This document shows positions 43,799 through 52,260 of a stretch of 64,000 nt of DNA, piece after piece; position 1 is the first letter of the stretch; the number at the start of each line of letters is the position of its first letter. The notes beneath the pieces are model-generated. The model was not told the DNA's origin, did no database searches, and was given only the letters and a program-made list of their open reading frames with translations. The DNA is taken from assembly GCF_008085905.1 (NCBI RefSeq), contig NZ_VSFF01000021.1:45753-109752 (forward strand). Reading direction: 5' to 3'. Position numbers and translations under genes: made by a program. This stretch comes from Actinomadura syzygii. GTDB taxonomy: Bacteria > Actinomycetota > Actinomycetes > Streptosporangiales > Streptosporangiaceae.

Positions 43799-44539
43799 TC
43801 AGGCGGTCGTCACCAGGATGTCCCGGAGGTAACTGCCGGGCGTCTGACCGAAATGGCGGCGAAAGGCAAGGATGAAGCCGTTGGTGCTCGCAAAGCCGAC
43901 CCGAGCGGCGACGGCGCCAACCAGGAGACCCTCGTCCAACAGGTCCAGTGAGCGATTGAGGCGCAACCGAGTCCGCCACTCAGTGAAGGTCAGGCCGGTC
44001 TCGACCCGGAAAGCGCGGCGCAGGCTCGTGGGGCTGGTGTAGCTAGACTGCGCCCATTCAGCGGCGGTGCGCGGGTCCTGGGGATCGGCGAGCAGCGCGT
44101 CCGCCACCGCGGCCGCCGCCTGGCTGCGAGGCAGCGGGAGCAGCAGCCGCCTACCGCCGGGGAACAGGGCGGCGAACAGGTCCGGGTCATCGCTACCCCC
44201 GCCCGGGATGCGGACGGCCCGCATCAGCAGCACTCGCTGGGCATTGGTGACGTTGATCGGCTTGAGCTGGTCGAACGGCAGCCGGTGCAGGTCGGCGGCG
44301 AACGTCACCGAGACGATCAGGGCCTCGCGGTCGAACCGGGCGCTGTGCGGGACTCCGGCGGGGATCCACAGGCCGACGGACCGGTTCAGATGGTGGGTGC
44401 GGCCCTGCGCCGTGACCAATACCTGCCCGACGGGGACGTGAAGGAACTGATGGAACTCGTGGGCGTGCAGGGGATGGCCCCACTCGGCGATCTCGCAGTC
44501 GTCGGACAGTGGCGGCAGGGCCCGCAGGTCATTCCTCAC
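43799..44539 (-). CDS. AraC-family regulator of the siderophore uptake operon
   Basis: A 246-residue protein. The N-terminal cupin sensor domain (10-120) has HAHEFHQFLHVPVGQVLVTA and LWIPAGVPHSARFDREAL. The C-terminal AraC double helix-turn-helix (about 150-240) has YTSPTSLRRAFRVETGLTFT and VGAVAARVGFASTNGFILAF. GTG 44539 is in frame with the cupin. It is divergent from the FecCD operon across the iron box at 44609-44627. Related AraC proteins activate siderophore genes upon binding the ferri-siderophore; here that is inferred from position. Confidence 0.87.
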   Translation of the reverse strand: MRNDLRALPPLSDDCEIAEWGHPLHAHEFHQFLHVPVGQVLVTAQGRTHHLNRSVGLWIPAGVPHSARFDREALIVSVTFAADLHRLPFDQLKPINVTNAQRVLLMRAVRIPGGGSDDPDLFAALFPGGRRLLLPLPRSQAAAAVADALLADPQDPRTAAEWAQSSYTSPTSLRRAFRVETGLTFTEWRTRLRLNRSLDLLDEGLLVGAVAARVGFASTNGFILAFRRHFGQTPGSYLRDILVTTA

Positions 44540-44608
44540 CGTCGTCAACCTCCGTGGGTGCTCTCTGAGTGGGAAGCATCGCCCTCGCCGTTGGATCGAG
44601 ACAAGCGA

Positions 44609-44627
44609 AGGTAAGGCTAGCCTAACC
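44609..44627. promoter_or_regulatory. iron box (DtxR/IdeR/DmdR-type)
   Basis: AGGTAAGGCTAGCCTAACC closely fits the 19-bp actinobacterial iron-box consensus (TTAGGTTAGGCTAACCTAA type), symmetrical around GGCTAGCC. It is centred 33 bp before GTG 44651 and about 80 bp before the divergent AraC gene, so an iron-loaded DtxR-family repressor probably controls both. Confidence 0.85.
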
Positions 44628-44650
44628 CGCTGTTGACCTGTGAGGGAGCC

Positions 44651-45685
44651 GTGAACTCGACGATGACCGAACTCTCCTCCCCGCACACCCGGCCGGTCCG
44701 GGGCGTGGCGGTGACCCTGTCCGGCTCCATGGCCCTGGCGATCGTCATCGTCGCCGGCGTCGGCCTCGGCGCGCGGGACATCTCGCCGCTGGACGTCGTC
44801 CGGGCACTGGCCCATGCGGGCGGAGCCGACTACGACGCCCAGGTGCTGTGGACCGAGCGCATCCCACGGACGCTCCTAGCCGTCCTGGTCGGCGCCTCGC
44901 TCGGCTCCTCCGGGCTGATCATGCAGGCGCTGACCCTGAACCCGCTGGCCGATCCCGGCATCCTCGGCGTCGAACAGGGAGCGGCGTTGTTCGTGGTGTC
45001 GGGCGTGGTGATGTTCCACGTGACCGGCGTGCGCGCCTACTTCTGGTTGGCCCTGGCGGGAGCCGCCGTCACGGCAGCCCTGGTGTATGGCATCGGCGTC
45101 CGCACCCAGACGGGCAGCACCACCATCGGGCTGGTCTTGGCGGGCGTCGCGGTCGCCGCGATCTGCGCGTCGGCGACCACGCTGCTGGTCGCGCGGGACG
45201 ACGCGGCCAACGCGCACCTGAGGTTCTGGTCGGTCGGCCAGCTCACCGGGAGGGCCGGGGTCTTGGACGAGATCGTGCCGTTCGCCGCTGCGGGCCTGCT
45301 ACTCGCGCTGCCGCTCGGCCGCACGCTGAACATGCTCAACCTCGGCGAGGACGCCGCCGCGGCGCTGGGCGTCCGCGTCGGCCGCGCCCGGCTGATGTGC
45401 GCCGCCGTCGGCGTCCTGCTGTGCGCCTCGGCCACCGCCGCTGTCGGGCCGGTCGCCTTCGTCGGGCTCGTCGCGGCGCACTGCGCGCGGCTGATGATCG
45501 GGGCCGACCACCGCTGGGCGCTGCCCCTGTCGATGACGTGCGGCGCGGTCCTGCTTTGCCTGGCCGACATCGTCGGACGCCTGGCCGGCGGGCAGGGCGA
45601 GGTCCAGGTCGCAGTCATGACGGCGCTGCTCGGCACCCCGTTCTTCGTGTGGCTGGCCCGCCGCGGTGACCTGGTGCGCGTGTGA
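44651..45685 (+). CDS. FecCD-family iron-siderophore permease 1
   Basis: A 344-residue permease with about nine to ten helices. Signatures: LWTERIPRTLLAVLVGASLG, SGLIMQALTLNPLADPGILG, the GVAVAAICASATTLLVARDD region and FVGLVAAHCARLMIGADHRW near the C-terminus. GTG 44651 has GAGGGAGCC upstream and lies just after the iron box. It pairs with permease 2 (GTGA overlap) to form the membrane channel for a ferri-siderophore, powered by the 46785 ATPase and fed by the 47630 lipoprotein. Confidence 0.92.
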   Translation: MNSTMTELSSPHTRPVRGVAVTLSGSMALAIVIVAGVGLGARDISPLDVVRALAHAGGADYDAQVLWTERIPRTLLAVLVGASLGSSGLIMQALTLNPLADPGILGVEQGAALFVVSGVVMFHVTGVRAYFWLALAGAAVTAALVYGIGVRTQTGSTTIGLVLAGVAVAAICASATTLLVARDDAANAHLRFWSVGQLTGRAGVLDEIVPFAAAGLLLALPLGRTLNMLNLGEDAAAALGVRVGRARLMCAAVGVLLCASATAAVGPVAFVGLVAAHCARLMIGADHRWALPLSMTCGAVLLCLADIVGRLAGGQGEVQVAVMTALLGTPFFVWLARRGDLVRV

Positions 45686-46788
45686 TGGCCGTCCTCGATC
45701 CGCCCGAGGCCGGGCCGCCCGAGGCCGGACCGCCCGGGACCAGGCCCCGCGAGACGAGCGCCGCCGCGGTGGCGCTCCTGCTCAGCAGGCGGCGCCGTGC
45801 CCAGGCCAGGCGCGCGGCCGTGCCCGCCGTCCTGCTGTCGGTACTGCTCGTCGGGCTGGTGGCCGCGTCACTGCTGCTGGAATTGCGGCGGGTCCCGCTC
45901 GCCGACGTGGCGCCCGCAGCGCTCGGGTTGCGGGACGGGCTCGCCGATTACGTGATCTTCCGGATCCGGATGCCGCGGGTCCTGGCCGCGGGCCTCGCGG
46001 GCGCGTTGTTCGGCATCTCCGGCGCGCTGTATCAGGGGCTGATCCGCAATCCGCTCGCCACCCCCGACATCGTGGGCGTCTCGGCCGGGGCCGGGGCCGG
46101 GGCGATCACCGTCCTGGTGCTGGCGCCGACCCTGCCGTACGGGACGACGCTCGCCGCGCTCGCCGGGTCGTTTCTGGCGGTCGGGCTGATCCACGCGCTG
46201 AGCTGGCGCGGCGGCGTGGACACCTACCGGCTGGTCCTGGTCGGGATCGGGCTCAGCGCGGTCTGCACCGCCTACACCAACTACCTGTTCACCATCGCCG
46301 ACGAGCACAGCATGGACGTCGCGATGCGGTGGCTGATCGGCAGCACGGCCGGGGCGACCTGGCAGGGCGTCAGGGTGCTCGCCGTCGCGCTGGCAGTCTG
46401 CCTGGTCGTCGCCCGGCTGCTCACCCGGCCGCTGGCGGGCATCGCCCTGGGGGACGAACTCGCCACCGGCCTCGGCACCCACGTCCCGCGCGCCCGCATG
46501 CTCACGCTGCTGCTGGGCGCCGCCGCGGCGGCCCTGGCCACCAGCGTGGTCGGCCCGATCGGGTTCGTCGCCCTGATCAGCGGGCCGATCGCCGCCCGGC
46601 TGGCCGGCGGTGACCGCGCGTGCGCGCTGGCGCCGCTGGTCGGCGCGGTCATCGTGGTCGGCGCGGACGTCCTGGCCCAACGCGCGCCCCTGGTCAGCCC
46701 GGTCCCGACCGGGGTGTTCACCGCGCTGCTCGGCGCGCCCTACTTCGTCCACCTGATCCTGCGACGCCCGAACGGAGCCCCCGCGTGA
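45682..46788 (+). CDS. FecCD-family iron-siderophore permease 2
   Basis: A 368-residue permease. After an Ala/Pro-rich cytoplasmic start come helices and the family phrases VIFRIRMPRVLAAGLAGALF, ISGALYQGLIRNPLATPDIV and VVGPIGFVALISGPIAARLA. GTG 45682 overlaps permease 1 as GTGA; ATG 45685 is a one-base-overlap alternative. It is the second half of the heterodimeric channel. The stop overlaps the ATPase start as GTGA, indicating strict co-translation. Confidence 0.9.
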   Translation: MMAVLDPPEAGPPEAGPPGTRPRETSAAAVALLLSRRRRAQARRAAVPAVLLSVLLVGLVAASLLLELRRVPLADVAPAALGLRDGLADYVIFRIRMPRVLAAGLAGALFGISGALYQGLIRNPLATPDIVGVSAGAGAGAITVLVLAPTLPYGTTLAALAGSFLAVGLIHALSWRGGVDTYRLVLVGIGLSAVCTAYTNYLFTIADEHSMDVAMRWLIGSTAGATWQGVRVLAVALAVCLVVARLLTRPLAGIALGDELATGLGTHVPRARMLTLLLGAAAAALATSVVGPIGFVALISGPIAARLAGGDRACALAPLVGAVIVVGADVLAQRAPLVSPVPTGVFTALLGAPYFVHLILRRPNGAPA

Positions 46789-47633
46789 GCGACCCGTCCG
46801 CGACGAGCGACACCGCGCCGGGGACCCACCGGCTGCGCGCCACCGGCATCAGCGCCGGCTACGGCAAGAACCTGGTCATCGACGAGCTGTCACTCGCCGT
46901 CCCGGCCAGCCGGATCACCGCGCTGGTCGGGCCGAACGCCTGCGGAAAGTCGACGCTGCTCAAGGCCGTCGCGCGGCTGCTGCCGATCGCTTCCGGCTCG
47001 GTCCTGCTCGACGGCGCCGACATCCACGCGATGCCGACCCGCCGCCTGGCGCAGCGGCTCGGCATCCTGCCGCAGTCGCCGATCGCCCCGGCGAGCATCA
47101 CCGTGGGCGACCTGGTCTGGCGGGGACGGCACCCGCACCAGCGGTTCGGACGGCGCCGCACCGCCGCCGACGAAACCGCCATCGCCGAGGCGCTGCTCGC
47201 CACCGGAACCGCCGACCTGATCGACCGACCGGTGGACCGACTGTCCGGCGGCCAGCGGCAGCGGGTGTGGATCGCGCTCGCCCTCGCGCAGGACACCCCG
47301 ACGCTACTGCTGGACGAGCCCACCACCTACCTCGACATTGCCCACCAGATCGAGGTCATGGACCTGCTCGCCGACCTCAACCGGCAGACCGGCAAGACCA
47401 TCGTCCTGGTCTCCCACGACCTCAACCAGGCCGCGTGCTACGCCTCGACGATCGTCGCGCTGCGCGACGGGCGGATCGTCCGGCAGGGCCCGCCCGAGGA
47501 CGTCCTCACCGAGCAGACCGTCGCCGACGTGTTCGGCATGTCCTGCGTCGTCGTCCCGCACCCCCGCAACGGCGCGCCCCAGATCTTCCCTCTGGGCCGC
47601 CGCGACCTCAACTGGGAGATAGGCAGCAAATGA
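46785..47633 (+). CDS. iron-siderophore ABC importer ATP-binding protein
   Basis: A 282-residue FecE/FepC-type ATPase. Walker A is GPNACGKST (Ala in place of the usual Gly), the Q-loop is LPQSP, the signature LSGGQRQR, Walker B TLLLDEPTTYLDI, and the switch VSHDLNQA. DEPTTYLDIAHQ is diagnostic of siderophore importers. GTG 46785 overlaps permease 2; the stop overlaps the lipoprotein start (ATGA). It energises permeases 1 and 2. Confidence 0.93.
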   Translation: MSDPSATSDTAPGTHRLRATGISAGYGKNLVIDELSLAVPASRITALVGPNACGKSTLLKAVARLLPIASGSVLLDGADIHAMPTRRLAQRLGILPQSPIAPASITVGDLVWRGRHPHQRFGRRRTAADETAIAEALLATGTADLIDRPVDRLSGGQRQRVWIALALAQDTPTLLLDEPTTYLDIAHQIEVMDLLADLNRQTGKTIVLVSHDLNQAACYASTIVALRDGRIVRQGPPEDVLTEQTVADVFGMSCVVVPHPRNGAPQIFPLGRRDLNWEIGSK

Positions 47634-48646
47634 GAATGATCCGAATCGGCGCCGCGCGGCTTCTGGTGGCGGCGGCCGTCCTCGCGGGCCTGGTGACCGG
47701 CTGCGGCGACTCCGGCGACGGCAAGGCCGCGCCCCCGGCGGAGACGGCCGGGTTCCCGGTAAGCCTCCCGAACGCGTGGGGAACCACCAAGATCGACAAG
47801 CGGCCCACGCGGGTGGCGACGGTGTCGGAAGGGGACACCAGCATCGCCCTCGCGCTCGGTCTGACGCCGGTGATCGCCCCCGACTCCGAGCAGGGCGAGC
47901 CGCTGACCGAGTACAAGAAGCGCGCGCTCGACGGGCTCGGCATCGCCAAGCTGAAGACCTACAAGACCACCGACGGCACCGACTACGAGGCGATCGCAGC
48001 GGAGGCTCCCGACGTCATCCTCGCGGTGAACAGCTGGCAGATGGACACCGACTACGCCAAGCTCACCCCCATCGCGCCCGTGGTGACGTTCGCCAACAAA
48101 CAGGACGCCGACACCCTGCCCTGGCAGGATAGGCTCCGCACCGCCGCCAAGGCTTTGGGGATGACCGGCAAGGCCGAGCAGATCGTCCGGGCCAACGAGA
48201 AGACCGTGAGCGACGCGGTCGCCGCGCATCCGGAGTTCAAGGGCAAGACCTACGCCTACGCGGTCGTTCATCCGGAGCAGATCACCTACATGTCCTACGC
48301 CGACCAGGACCCGGGTGTCTTCGAGCTGCTCGGGCTGCGCAAGGCGCCGCAGGCGAGAAAGTACACGGCCAAGGCCAACAGCGTCAGCCTGGAGAACTTG
48401 GACCACCTCGACGCCGACCTCCTGCTGGTCGCCTACCCGTTCGGCGACGAGGGTCTGCTGAGCAAGTCCGAGCTGGAGAGCAACAAGATCTTCCAGTCGA
48501 TCCCCGCGGTGCGGGCCAAGCGGTTCGCGGTGCTGCCGACGGAGAACGGCTTGGCCGCGACCCTCGCCTACCCCGACGCGCTGAGCCTGCCCTGGGTCGT
48601 CCAGCAGCTCACGCCGATCCTGGCCGGGATCGCGTCCGCCAGTTGA
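47630..48646 (+). CDS. iron-siderophore substrate-binding lipoprotein
   Basis: A 338-residue lipoprotein with lipobox LVTGC (Cys about 24). The class-III binding-protein fold is seen in KRPTRVATVSEGDTSIALAL, AAEAPDVILAVNSWQMD, LTPIAPVVTFANKQ, LENLDHLDADLLLVAYPFGD and VLPTENGLAATLAYPDALSL. ATG 47630 overlaps the ATPase stop. It captures the ferri-siderophore outside the membrane. A strong terminator follows at 48662-48707, closing the four-gene import operon. Confidence 0.9.
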   Translation: MRMIRIGAARLLVAAAVLAGLVTGCGDSGDGKAAPPAETAGFPVSLPNAWGTTKIDKRPTRVATVSEGDTSIALALGLTPVIAPDSEQGEPLTEYKKRALDGLGIAKLKTYKTTDGTDYEAIAAEAPDVILAVNSWQMDTDYAKLTPIAPVVTFANKQDADTLPWQDRLRTAAKALGMTGKAEQIVRANEKTVSDAVAAHPEFKGKTYAYAVVHPEQITYMSYADQDPGVFELLGLRKAPQARKYTAKANSVSLENLDHLDADLLLVAYPFGDEGLLSKSELESNKIFQSIPAVRAKRFAVLPTENGLAATLAYPDALSLPWVVQQLTPILAGIASAS

Positions 48647-48661
48647 TCTGCACGTTCCACC

Positions 48662-48707
48662 GGTGAGGGGCCGGACGCGGTGCGCCGCGTCCGGCCCCTC
48701 ACCTTTT
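48662..48707. terminator. Rho-independent terminator between convergent operons
   Basis: GGTGAGGGGCCGGACGCGG (48662-48680) pairs perfectly over 19 bp with CCGCGTCCGGCCCCTCACC (48685-48703) around TGCG, followed by TTTT. It lies between the import operon and the convergent exporter genes, and can stop transcription from both sides, best from the plus strand. Confidence 0.92.
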
Positions 48708-48717
48708 CCGGTGCCGG

Positions 48718-50424
48718 TCAGGGCATGGGTCGGCCCGCACCGTCGGACAGCCGGGCCTCGGGCATCCTCAACAGGAGACGTCCCCGGGCGATGGTGTCGG
48801 CGCGGTGCGCGATCACGATGAGGGTGCGCTGGTCGGACGCGGCCGCGAGGGTCTGCTCGATCCGGGCGGCGGTCACCGGGTCGACGTCGGCGGTCGCCTC
48901 GTCCAAAATCAGCACCGCCGGGTCGGCCAGCGCGGCCCGGGCGATCGCCACGAGCTGGCGTTCCCCGGCCGACAGGCGCGCGCCGTGGCGGCCGACGCCG
49001 GTGTCTAGTCCGTCGGGCAGCGACGCCGCCCACGCGGTCAGGCCGAGCCGGTCCAGCGCCGCCTCGACGGCGAGCCGCCCGGGGCGTCCGGGGACCATCG
49101 CCATGTTCTCCGCGACGCTGCCCTCAACGAGCACCACCTCCTGCGGCACCAGGACGATCCGTTCCCTGACCTGCACGGGATCGGCGGCGGCCAGGTCGAC
49201 TCCGGCGTAGTTGACGGTGCCGGACGCGGGCCGGTACAGACCGGCCACCAGCTTGCCCAAGGTGGACTTGCCCGAACCCGTCTCGCCCGCTATCACCAGA
49301 TGGTCGCCGGGGGCCACGGTCAGCGACAGGTTCGCCAGGACCGGCGGTCCGGCGGGGTAGCCGAAGTCGACGCCGGCGAGGGTGAGCGCTCCGCTGCCGG
49401 GGAACTCCGTGGCGCCGGTGCCCGGTGACGGGTTCGCGTCACCGCACAGTTGGATGAGTTCCAGCACGCGGGCCAGTCGCACCTGCGCCTCCCGCGCGTC
49501 GCCGATCGAGGCGGCCAGGTCCTCGAAGCGGTTGACGATGTCCCGGGACGCCAGGACGAACACCACGGCCACGCCCACGCTGAGAAGGCCCGCGTCGATC
49601 AGCGCGGCCCCCGCCACCACGATCCCGCCCACGGCCGCCGCCTGGAGCAGCGCCAGCAGGTTGAGCCGCAACTCCGCGCGGACGCGGTTCCGCTCCGCGG
49701 CCAGCAGCCGGTCATTGGCCCGTGCGAACCAGCCGAGCCAGCGCGCGACGCCGCCGCTGACGCGCAGTTGCTCCTGGGCGGGCAGCGACTCGGCGAAGCT
49801 CGCGGCGACCGCCGCCTCTGCCTCGGACAGCTCCCCGTAGGCGGGTCCGGCCGCCCTCTTGAACCGGCCGACGATGACCACCGCGACCGGGACGAACCCC
49901 ACCAGCAGCAGGATAGTCAGCGGCCACGACAGCACGACCAGCATCAGCACGGTCACCGCCAGGACGGTCGTAGCCGTCACCAGGTCGGGCAGGGTGCCGC
50001 CGACGAACGCGCCAAGGCCGTTGATCTCTCCGGTGAGCCGCCGCAGCAGGTCGCCGCGCCGGTGCGCCTCCAGGAACCGCAGCGGCGCCCGCGCAACCGC
50101 CTCGGTCGCGCGCTCGCGCACCCCCGCGAGGACAAGCTCGCCCACCTCGACGATCCGGTACCGCGCCTGCCAGGTCACCACCCCGCCGACCACGACCATG
50201 ACCGCCAGGGCCAGAGACCAGCCGAGCACGCCGTCCCGGTCACCGTTCCCGGCCGCACCGACGATCCGTCCGATGGTGGCGGTCACCGCCACCGCCAGGC
50301 CCGCGCCGACCAGTTCGAGCACGATGACGCCCGCCAGCGCGAGCCGGCGTCGGCGCAGGAAGGGCCAGGCGCGGCGCAGCACCCGGCGCTGTTCGGGCAG
50401 CCCGCTCAGCCTCGCCTCAGCCAC
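48718..50424 (-). CDS. ABC exporter half-transporter 2 (membrane + ATPase)
   Basis: A 568-residue type-IV ABC exporter. The membrane domain (1-320) has about six helices (LALAGVIVLELVGAGLAVAV, LVTATTVLAVTVLMLVVLSW). The ATPase (340-560) has Walker A GETGSGKST, signature LSAGERQ, Walker B AVLILDEATADVDP and switch IAHRADTI. GTG 50424 overlaps the partner stop by 8 bp, so the two halves form a heterodimer. Amid siderophore genes it probably exports the product or handles ferri-siderophore; the cargo is inferred. Confidence 0.88.
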   Translation of the reverse strand: MAEARLSGLPEQRRVLRRAWPFLRRRRLALAGVIVLELVGAGLAVAVTATIGRIVGAAGNGDRDGVLGWSLALAVMVVVGGVVTWQARYRIVEVGELVLAGVRERATEAVARAPLRFLEAHRRGDLLRRLTGEINGLGAFVGGTLPDLVTATTVLAVTVLMLVVLSWPLTILLLVGFVPVAVVIVGRFKRAAGPAYGELSEAEAAVAASFAESLPAQEQLRVSGGVARWLGWFARANDRLLAAERNRVRAELRLNLLALLQAAAVGGIVVAGAALIDAGLLSVGVAVVFVLASRDIVNRFEDLAASIGDAREAQVRLARVLELIQLCGDANPSPGTGATEFPGSGALTLAGVDFGYPAGPPVLANLSLTVAPGDHLVIAGETGSGKSTLGKLVAGLYRPASGTVNYAGVDLAAADPVQVRERIVLVPQEVVLVEGSVAENMAMVPGRPGRLAVEAALDRLGLTAWAASLPDGLDTGVGRHGARLSAGERQLVAIARAALADPAVLILDEATADVDPVTAARIEQTLAAASDQRTLIVIAHRADTIARGRLLLRMPEARLSDGAGRPMP

Positions 50425-52105
50425 GGCCGACCTCCGTCGCCTGCGGTTGGGGCGGCGGCTCGGGCGCGTGCTCGCCGGACCCGGCGCCTCCGGTGAGGAC
50501 GATCTGCCGATCGGCGCGGGCGAGGACAGCGTCGGAGTGACCCGCCAGGACCACGGCCTTGTCCGCGGTGGCGGCACGGAGCCGGTCCAGGACCCGCGCC
50601 TCGGTGTCGGCGTCGAGCGCGGAGGTGACGTCGTCCAGCAGTAGGACGGGGCTGTCGCGCAGCAGGGCCCGGGCGAGCGCGACCAGTTGACGCTGGCCGC
50701 CGGACAGCGCGGTGCCTCGCTCGCCCACCTCCTCGTCCCAGCTTCGTCCGGCCAGCGCCAGGTCCAGGCCCGCGATGTGCGCCGCGGTCGACAGCCGTTC
50801 GGGCGAGTGGTCCCCGCTGATCGTCAGGTTGTCGCGGACGGTGCCCCTGACCAGTAGTGGATCCTCCGGGACGAACCCGAGGACCTGGAACACCTCGTCT
50901 GGATCGAGGTCGGCAAGGGGCACCCCTCCGAAGGTGGTCGCCCCTGTTGCGGGGACGAGCCCGGCGATGGCGCGCAGCAGCGTGCTCTTCCCCGCCCCCG
51001 TCGGCCCGGTCACCGCTACCCACTCCCCCGGGCGCGCGACCAACTCCAGCGGCCCGATCGGCGGGCGGCCCGGCCGGGGGACGGTCAGGCCGCGCACCGT
51101 CAGATCCCCGGAGGCCGGGCCCACCGCCGTTCCCGAACGTTCCCGGGGAAGGTCGAGGATCTGCGTGATCCGGTCGGCGGACACGCGGGCCTCGGCGCGG
51201 TCGCCCAGCCGGGCGACCGCCGCGTTCACGGCGAGCGATACGGTCCCCATCCACAGCACGAACGTGGTGAGCGCGCCGACCGTGATCCGTCCGTCCGCCA
51301 CGGCGAGCCCGCCCACCAGCAGCCCGGCGACGACGGCGACCTGCGGGATCGTCTGGGTCAGCCCCTCCCACAGGGCGCTCACCGAGGCCAGCCGCAGCGT
51401 CTGCCCGGTCACCCGGCCGCTGTGGGTGTGATGCCGTTCGAGCATGAGGGGTTCGGCGCCCACTCCGCGCAGGGGCAGCAACGCCGACAGCAACTGCTCG
51501 GTGGTGGTCTCTCGGGCCCCGTGCGCCCGCGCCAGATCCCCGGCGCGGGCGGCGAGCATCGGCGGGAACACCAGGTTCACCGCCGCCAGCACGGGGACGG
51601 TGATGGCGGCGAAGCCCAGCAGCAGCGGGTCCAGGCCGCCCAGCGCGGGCGTCAGCACCACGACCGTGATGCCGATGACTGCCCAGGTGGCCAGGCCGTG
51701 GACCCAGACGCCCACGGCCTCGACGTCGCGGGTGGCGCGGGTGATCAGGTCCGATCCGACCCGGCCGCGCATCGTTTCGGTGTCCAGGGCGAACACCGCC
51801 CGTAGCAGCCGGGTGCGCAGCCACACGGCGGTGCGGGCGTCGGCTTGGGTCGCCCACCGCTGCCATCCCCGCATGCCGGTGTACTCCACCGCGGCGACGG
51901 CCGCCAAGACCGTGACCCATCCCGCCGCGGCGGCCACGGACCCTCCCTCCAGACCGTCGTCGACGGCTCTGCCCAGGACCCACGGCAGGCTGAGGAAGGC
52001 GAGCTGCCGGACCGAGGCCGACGCGATCGACAGCACGACATCGCGGCGGGTCGCGAGCAGGCATTCGCGCAGGAGCTCTCGCGGCCGGGAGGGAAAGGAC
52101 GTCAC
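50417..52105 (-). CDS. ABC exporter half-transporter 1 (membrane + ATPase)
   Basis: A 562-residue partner of 48718-50424. The membrane domain includes LPWVLGRAVDDGLEGGSVAA and VGSDLITRATRDVEAVGVWV. The ATPase has Walker A GPTGAGKST, signature LSGGQRQ, Walker B VLLLDDVTSALD (Asp where the catalytic Glu is expected) and switch LAGHSDAV. The DD replacement suggests a degenerate ATP site, as is usual in heterodimeric exporters. GTG 52105 is chosen; a start at 52183 would add 26 residues. First gene of the exporter pair. Confidence 0.86.
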   Translation of the reverse strand: MTSFPSRPRELLRECLLATRRDVVLSIASASVRQLAFLSLPWVLGRAVDDGLEGGSVAAAAGWVTVLAAVAAVEYTGMRGWQRWATQADARTAVWLRTRLLRAVFALDTETMRGRVGSDLITRATRDVEAVGVWVHGLATWAVIGITVVVLTPALGGLDPLLLGFAAITVPVLAAVNLVFPPMLAARAGDLARAHGARETTTEQLLSALLPLRGVGAEPLMLERHHTHSGRVTGQTLRLASVSALWEGLTQTIPQVAVVAGLLVGGLAVADGRITVGALTTFVLWMGTVSLAVNAAVARLGDRAEARVSADRITQILDLPRERSGTAVGPASGDLTVRGLTVPRPGRPPIGPLELVARPGEWVAVTGPTGAGKSTLLRAIAGLVPATGATTFGGVPLADLDPDEVFQVLGFVPEDPLLVRGTVRDNLTISGDHSPERLSTAAHIAGLDLALAGRSWDEEVGERGTALSGGQRQLVALARALLRDSPVLLLDDVTSALDADTEARVLDRLRAATADKAVVLAGHSDAVLARADRQIVLTGGAGSGEHAPEPPPQPQATEVGRG

Positions 52106-52260
52106 TTCGGCGAGCGTAGGGAGCGGCGGGGGGCGCGGATCCAAGGCAGCGCGCGAACGGTCGAACCCGACGGCCGTTCGCACGACCTGGTCTCCTGGTT
52201 GGATCCCGGCGCTCCGGGCGCCCCTACCGTGATCGGACCAGACCCGGAGGAGTCATCGAG